Assembly: GCA_003427395.1 (NCBI GenBank)
Contig: BFEA01000107.1
Coordinates: 2,725,531 to 2,760,139, forward strand
Source of the DNA: Chara braunii
Taxonomy: Eukaryota > Streptophyta > Charophyceae > Charales > Characeae
Length of the DNA: 34,609 nucleotides
Direction of reading: 5' to 3'
The position numbers were made by a program, and so were the translations under genes. The notes beneath the pieces were generated by a model that was given only the letters and a program-made list of their open reading frames with translations, was not told the origin of the DNA and did not search any database. Of the stretch, positions 28,845 to 34,609 are shown piece by piece (the stretch's first letter is position 1; every line of letters starts with the position of its first letter).

Positions 28845-30486
28845 CAGAAAGACCAATTGGATTGTCAGGTCACCAAAGAGGAGATCTGGACGACCCTCAT
28901 GCAAATGGAGGAAGAGAAATCCCCGGCTTAAGACGGCTTCCCCAAAGAATTTTGGGAGGCCATGTGACCTTTCCTAAGCGATGATCTGACGAATTTCTAC
29001 AGGGATGTGTGGGATTCTGGAGAGATGGGGGAATTAGTAGGACAAGGGGTCCTATCATTGCGTCATAAAAAAGGGGACAAGATGAACGTCCGAAATTACC
29101 GACCCATTACGCTCTTGACAATAGTTTATAAAATGTTGTCCAAAGCATTGGCCAACCGAATGATTAGGGTAACGGAGGACATCATCCATCCAGCCCAGTC
29201 CGGCTTCATGCGCAATGGAAACATCCAAGAGAACATACTCCTGGTCAATGAGATGATTAGCTTGGCCCATCAGTCTAAATATAACGCCGCACTCATCTTC
29301 ATTGACTTCGAAAAAACCTATGACCATGTGGACTGGACATTCTTAGACATGTGCCTAGGGCGGCTAAATTTCGACAACAATTTTCGGAGGTGGGTTCGCA
29401 TTTTGCACCAAATTGCAACTACGACCGTTCAAATAAACGGGTCTATGGCTCCAGAGTTTAAACTGCAACGTTCAGTCAGACAAGGGGACCCCATCGCCCT
29501 CTTCTTGTTCATCATCATAATGAAAGCGTTAGCAGCCAACCTCTGACAGAGCAAGGACTTAAAGAGAATTCAGATAGTCGGCATTTATGAGAACGCAGTC
29601 CCAGTCTGCTCACTATTCGCAGACGATCTATCAATTATGGTTGACGCCACACAACAGAACGTGGAAGAGATACATAGGTTAATGAACCTTTTCTGCACCC
29701 TCTCAGATATGGCCGTCAACTGGGGGCACAAAACGATAGGATGGTGGCTCCACCATCAAGGGGGCTGCCCCCCGGTAGGTCACCAAATCGCATGGGTGGA
29801 TCTAGAATCCCCAATCAGGATTCTGGGGGTAAAGATGACAGTTAATGGTAAACCCCCAGAAAATGACGGCTGGATATCAACCTCGGCATGCACCAAGCTC
29901 TGCCAATGGAACCATCAACATACATCACTTTTTGGGCGGGCTTTGGTGATTAACAACGTAGTCTTAGCCCCGCTTTGGTATAAATCGGTACTATGGCCTC
30001 TAAGCCCAGGGGGCCTGAAGATCTTAAAGAGGAAGGTGGCAACCTATCTATGGAGAGGGGAGAGTGAGCACCCCCATGCCATCAATCGGGTGGCATGAGA
30101 CTCTGTCACTCAACCTAAAGCCAAAGGAAGACTTGGCATTATAGACCCCCTTACCCAGTCCCAAGCTCTTAGTTTACAATGGGTTGTATGTTTGATATTT
30201 GAGAATGCACTCGTATGGAGACCACTAGCACTGGCGCAAATCGCCCGCTTGGCCCCGGAGGTCCCTCAGTCCGTCCCCCCCCTCCAATGGTTGGACGACC
30301 GCTACTGGAGGGTGCCACGGCACCCCCGGGGAGGGGAGGGACAAAGAGATGACTTCTGGCATCGCCTGTTAAAAATTTGGAGAAGACTACCCCCTCCGAA
30401 TTGGCCGCCCCGAAATAGGTGGGAGGAAGTAGCAAGGCAACCCCTCTTCGGAAACCGATGGATTACTAACGAACGAGGTCAGGTCT
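28845..30486 (+). pseudogene. LINE reverse transcriptase fragment
   Basis: The translation follows a non-LTR reverse transcriptase: EEIWTTLMQMEEEKSPA (two early stops), LRHKKGDKMNVRNYRPITLL, HPAQSGFMRNGNIQEN, FIDFEKTYDHVDWTFL, RQGDPIALFLFIIIMKALAA, then after one stop SLFADDLSIMV with the FADD catalytic box intact (about 29619-29628). The C-terminal part (ILGVKMTVNG, PLWYKSVLWPLSPGGLKIL) is recognisable, with another stop near 30098, and the frame runs on to the LTR junction. Endonuclease, 5' end and poly-A tail are absent. It sits inside LTR3 together with the C-rich repeat. It may or may not be the same family as the zf-RVT fragment at 5556-6334; the two do not overlap in domain. Confidence 0.85.
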
Positions 30487-30487
30487 T

Positions 30488-30591
30488 TAGAGAACTCAGT
30501 AACAAGTGGGAAACTCAGCAAGGCATTCATTCCATGAGCAAAACTTAGAAATCAGCTATGTATCTCATCTGTGTTTGGTCAGGTCATTACA
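30488..30591 (-). mobile_element. LTR3, outer part
   Basis: AGAGAACTCAGTAACAAGTG to GGTCAGGTCATTACA matches the last 100 bases of LTR1 and LTR2 and ends in CA at 30591. About 680 bp of LTR middle is missing between this and 28023. At the LINE junction (CTTTAGAGAACTC against CTTAGAGAACTC) a few bases are shared, so the join may have used microhomology. Confidence 0.75.
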
Positions 30592-30890
30592 CTTTTTTTT
30601 TTTTTTTTTAACAAACAGCGCGCTCTGGTAGTCCTTGCAACTGCAACCATAGCTACCTTTCACAATCATTGTTGGTCAGGGAGTAGGGTGGGGCTGCAGG
30701 GGGGGGGTCCACGTCAAGAGAATAACAACAGTATCTATGGCCAGTACTCTCCCACACACCACACACAGCTCGCACGCACACACACACACACATGCACACC
30801 CCCGATGGCTGAAATCCCTATCAATACGGAACAGGGGGAGCAAGCCAACTATCTACGTTGGTTGGGACCAAGAGTGCCGTAGTGAATTTT
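30592..30890 (-). mobile_element. tRNA-derived SINE, copy C, head missing
   Basis: A T17 tract (about 30593-30609) next to the LTR end is its tail. The body (GCCATAGATAC, GTGTGTGGGAGAGTACTGGC, then CCTGTTCCGTATTGATAGGG) follows copies A and B. The A/B-box head is absent, as expected of 5' truncation during retroposition. Confidence 0.6.
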
Positions 30891-30950
30891 TTTTATTTGT
30901 TTTCACAAATTTTAGTAAGTTACCCATGTTGAGACTTCTTTCCCTAATCC

Positions 30951-31008
30951 TGTGGCCTAGCTTAATTGGTTAGGCGCGCAATTGGCATTCAGGAGGTGAT
31001 GGGTTTAC
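30951..31008 (+). mobile_element. tRNA-derived SINE, copy D, head
   Basis: TGTGGCCTAGCTTAATTGGT on the plus strand holds an A box (TAGCTTAATTGG, 30958-30969). It continues GGCATTCAGGAGGTGATGGG into the B box, which is cut by the insertion at 31009. Its body resumes at 33476. Confidence 0.7.
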
Positions 31009-33475
31009 TGTGACGCCCAACCTCACGCCCGACGCGACTTCTTGATCGGATTGGGATGTGGGCCTGGAAGTGCGAAAAGGGGTGTGCCAAGGATTTTTGG
31101 GAAAGTGCGGGTGGAGTCCCAGGTCGAAACTGAGATCTCCTGCGGCAAGGGTCCAGGGGCATAGGTGCAATTATAGGGCTAAGGGGCGGGTTACTTCCGG
31201 TCTGATGGCGGTCGATGTCGTGCAGCATAAGGCCGATGGCATGCATGGTGCATCCAGGGCCGTCCGATCCGTCTGTTTTAGTGACGGCGGTTCGGGAGAG
31301 GCCCGTTCGTGAGGGTTGCGATTCCTATGAGTCGGACCTCCGGGTGCAGACGCGTGACATTTGTCGTTGCGTGCTATGGTTAGGCTCAGTAGTTCCAGGG
31401 GTTTGGCAGTGGCCGCGTCGTCTGCAGTTTCTGCACAGCGTGTGGGGCCAATATGGGGCGATGGAGTTCCACGGCACCACCGTGAGTTGGTGGTACGGGA
31501 GGAGGAGATGAAAGGGAGGAAAATTGGTAGCGATAACGACCAAGCCGGGGGATATGAAGTATTGCGTGTTATACGTAGTTGGGTAATCGGGGCACCTCGG
31601 ATCGCTGGTTACGACACAGTGAAACTCCCTGGGGCACAACCGGTTCTCGGTTAGGCAGGAAAATTCCGGGTATCTCCGTCCAAGATATTCTCCTTCCCAG
31701 TGCTCTAAGTACCCTGAGTCCCGGGTGTACGCCATCTTGTCATTGCGGTGTAGTGAAGGCCTTCCGCATGCACCTGATTGACAGGGGGATTTTCAGATAT
31801 GGGTTTGGAGATCCCTGTCAGTTCAGATGCTTGAAATAAGGAAATTCCTCGCCTATCCCGATACCGGAGGTGCCAAGTTCGCCAGTGGTCACAAATCGCC
31901 GCGCGTGGATACGTGTAGGCTGCGCAAAAATCCGTTCTCTCTTACACATATCCCCACGAGGTGTTCACTTGTGCCCGGGCACGTTGGCTGTTGCAAAAAT
32001 GAGAGTTTAATTCTGCATGCAAAACCGCCATGTGTCATGGACAACTATCCAATCGTCCCATCATTTGGTGATCCCACAAACAATCATTTCCGAGCATGCA
32101 AGCCGTCATCACACACATCAGACATCGCAACAACATCAAAGCTCATACCATAACAACAACAGATCGAAGTGATAAGCAATGATGATGACTAGGCAAAAAC
32201 GACAAACATATCATTCCATCCGAACTTGTTCATCCCATACACACAAAAGAGGGAGGACCGATACGGAATGAGACATCATACAAGGACCAATATTGAAACA
32301 AAGATGCCGAAGGGGAATGAGAGCGAATCGCTCGAGGCAAAATCAAAACTTATATACAAAACTAAAGGAAAAGACAAAGAAAATTGCAAATCCACGTCCA
32401 TCAACCTCAGCTTTCTCTTCCTAATTCTCTCTCTCCGATGCGGACAGTCCGTCGTCACGCACCAACCCGCGAAGTCGTCACCCCGCTTAGTCCTTCTGCA
32501 CTCGTTAGGTTCGCCCGCGCGCTACAGTCCGTCGTAGCCCCACGCGTCAACCCCGCGCATTCGGCACCACCTCGTCAGGTCGCTCGAATCCCACTCCAAC
32601 TTCCCTCTTACTTCACTCGTGAGCCGACCCTCACTGGTTGCGCTACCTCGAGCTTTCCAGCAACTGGTTAAGAGAGCTATCTAATCGCGCAGCTGGGATT
32701 TATAGCGTGCATGCATGCGCGAAGAACACGGAATTGCAAGGACTTAGGAAGAGAGAAGGGAAGGGATTGCCTACGTTCTGCATGACCAGACCGCGGAGTG
32801 GGGGACGTAGCCACTCTCCACGCATCGATCCGATCATGAAGCTCGCGAGCCAGATAGACACAGCAAAGAAGAGAGAGGGCGGGAAAGACGAAGCTCAAGA
32901 AGAAAGATACAGTTACAAGGGCGCCCTGCCAAAAATTACAGTTATACGCAAGATTAAGGGCGCCGGCTAATCAGAGTTCCACTGCAGCCGCAAAAAGAAG
33001 CGCGTGAGCAAAAAGGCAGCGCGCGATAAAAGAAATCCTGAATTCCTAGATTCCTAAGTTCCTAGCTAATGCAAAAAGAACTTCAACAAAACGCAAATTC
33101 CGAAAAGAAAGTCGGAAATTCTGAGAGCCATCGAGGGCTCAACAAGATTCGAAAAAGAAATTAAAAAAAGAAGCAAAAACTCCCCGCGCGATCTCCGCGC
33201 CGAAAACCTGACAATAGAACAAGAAAGAAGCGACGTCAAACATTATTAATCGCGCCTTTGTCGACGCGACAGCTACTCAACCGGCCATCTCGGGACTTGC
33301 ACGACCCTGAACCCAGCCATCCGAAAAGAAGCGACGCAAAAAGATGAAGAAGTGAGGACACCGTCGCAATTTCCCTTCGATCCCGATCTCCCGTGATTGG
33401 CCCATCCTTCTCATCTTAGGACCCCTCATTGCCGTCGCGCAGAAAATCGCGCGGCACAGAAAGTGTTTCGTCACA
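31009..33475. mobile_element. 2.47-kb insertion with TGTGACG/CGTCACA ends (solo LTR candidate)
   Basis: It begins TGTGACGCCCAACC and ends TTTCGTCACA, a 7-bp terminal inverted repeat with TG...CA. TTAC (or TTACT, since one base is ambiguous) flanks it at 31005-31008 and 33476-33479. Removing it joins a SINE head to a SINE body in the right order. TG...CA ends with a 4-5 bp duplication suit a solo LTR; many plant Ty3 LTRs begin TGTGAC. A TATATAAG box on the minus strand (about 32346-32354) or TTTATAG on the plus strand (near 32697) could be its promoter. No coding domain or internal LTR pair was found. Confidence 0.6.
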
Positions 33476-33677
33476 TTACTCCTCACGACTGCCTGTAGCA
33501 CTCTTGCTGCCAGCCAATTGAGATAGTCTATTGGATCCTCCCAGTCGGTATCAGTAAGGTCATCAGCCAACACGGGTGTGAGTGTGCGTGTGAGTGGGCT
33601 GTGTGGTGTGTGGGAGAGTGTTGGCTTTAGACACTATCGTTACTCGATGGGGGTGGGGGAAGATGAAAAGGGAGGGG
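33476..33677 (+). mobile_element. tRNA-derived SINE, copy D, body
   Basis: CGACTGCCTGTAGCACTCTT, CAGTCGGTATCAGTAAGG, and GTGTGTGGGAGAGTGTTGGC follow the body of copies A and B in order. It stops within GGGTGGGGGAAGATGAAAAG, GGAGG, where the LTR at 33678 begins, so two later elements cut this one SINE. Confidence 0.7.
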
Positions 33678-34609
33678 TGATGACCCGACCAAACACGGAC
33701 TGAGACACACAACTGATTTCCGAGTTTTGCTCAAGGACTGAATGCCTTCCTGAGTTTCCCGCTTGCTACTAAGTTCTGCATGTGTGTGTGTGCACGCTTG
33801 CTTGGTCTGCATCTCTGTCTGAATGCTGGGTGGCTTGAGTGTGTGTGTGACCCGCAAGGGCTCCTGTTCGTTCATTGGGCCCTCAGGCCCGGTACTCACC
33901 TGTGGCCGTGACATTGAGGATCGCAGTGAGGGAAAGCACTCAAGTGGCGGGGGAAGAGGCCCGCGACACTTGAAGCAGCGGGGGAAACACTCTAGTAGCA
34001 GGTAGGCCGGTACCACATGCTGAAGGGGTAGATGTGCCGGGTACTCGAGGCCGAGCAGAAGAAGACAAAAGTGATAATTTTAGAGGCCCAGTAGTTGTAG
34101 GCTAGGTCTAGGCGGGTACGAGTTCAACCAGTCTGAGTCTACGGCATGTACGGGCAATATCAGAGTCTGCAATGATGTTTCCCTCCGAAAGGGAAGAGGT
34201 ACTGGCTGCTTGGAAGGCCGAGCGGCTTGGAAGTCACCGCCCGAAGAGGCAAGCAGGCCGCTATATCTCCACGCCGGGCGAAGAGCCCAGCCTCATTGTC
34301 CGTGTGCAAGTTTGGCGACACACTGGTTGGAGCGTTGGCTTGAGAAGCGCTAGCAAGAGCAGCGCTGCTAGGGAAGGAGCAAGGACACGGAGGAGGAAGA
34401 AGGAAAGGAGGAAGGGGGAGCGCCAGAGGTACTTACCTGGCTATGGTGGCAACCATCTTCATCACCTTGGTGGGCGCTGCAGTAGGGAGACCCCAGCAGG
34501 GGAGAGCTGCACCAAGAAGCTTCGAGGCAGAGTCAGGCATGGCGGGCTGAGCTAGAGCAGCCATAGCTGCTTTGCGTTGTCCTTTGTACATTAGGGCAAG
34601 GCCCAGTAG
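33678..34609 (+). mobile_element. LTR4: inverted copy of the same LTR, runs off the window
   Basis: Reading plus, it starts TGATGACCCGACCAAACACG and aligns in reverse with LTR1 from 10705 down to about 9740. Lacking the 108-bp duplication of LTR2, it resembles LTR1. The exon-like segment is here on the minus strand, with donor GTAAGT at 34431-34436. It is the left LTR of another insertion or a solo LTR; the window ends before this can be decided. Confidence 0.8.

Noticed and set aside
31058-32970. Several 80-136 codon frames in the 2.47-kb insertion
   Set aside because: Both strands have similar frames from GC-rich sequence, none has a recognisable motif, and they overlap each other.

Overview
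The window is repeat-dominated nuclear DNA of a eukaryote, most likely a streptophyte. The two Ty3-type retrotransposons are primed from TGGTATCAGAGC, the complement of the plant-type initiator tRNA-Met 3' end. There are also LINE fragments with plant-like reverse transcriptase and zf-RVT regions, tRNA-derived SINEs, many hairpin MITEs, long A/T homopolymers and (CA)n arrays. A charophyte alga or a land plant would fit; I cannot fix the species. No complete host gene is present.

Layout. 1-5430: a patchwork of short inverted-repeat elements. They surround the one host-like coding piece, a minus-strand exon (1367-1628) that reads as a signal segment plus the start of a trypsin-like (S1) protease and stops at a splice donor. 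That exon end and donor are re-duplicated three more times downstream in its intron. 5440-6934: the 3' part of a minus-strand LINE, split from its upstream side by a 600-bp element with MITE-type ends. 7045-8962: two minus-strand SINEs, a duplicated tRNA-like B-box segment, and unassigned DNA. 9430-30591: two decayed minus-strand Ty3 elements in tandem, sharing their middle LTR (LTR1 - body 1 - LTR2 - body 2 - LTR3). Body 2 holds a 1.3-kb insertion with a 10-bp target duplication and an unsequenced gap. It also holds a library artefact, a Tn5 mate-pair junction adapter flanked by an exact 180-bp duplication. LTR3 has lost about 680 bp of its middle, where about 2.46 kb now sits, including a plus-strand LINE reverse transcriptase. 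30592-33677: a minus-strand SINE, then a plus-strand SINE split by a 2.47-kb insertion with short terminal inverted repeats. 33678-34609: the first 932 bp of a fourth copy of the same LTR, in the opposite orientation, inserted into that SINE and running off the window.

How the parts relate. Nesting gives a relative order. The LINE at 5440-6334 is older than the element next to it. The SINE at 30951-33677 is older than both the 2.47-kb element inside it and the LTR at 33678. The two Ty3 bodies are non-autonomous as seen: every coding domain has stops, frame changes or altered key residues, although different domains have failed in each copy. The most unusual signal is inside the LTRs. On the strand opposite to the element, every copy carries an exon-like segment with a pyrimidine-rich acceptor and a CAG|GTAAGT-type donor and a shared open reading core, which suggests a captured gene piece.
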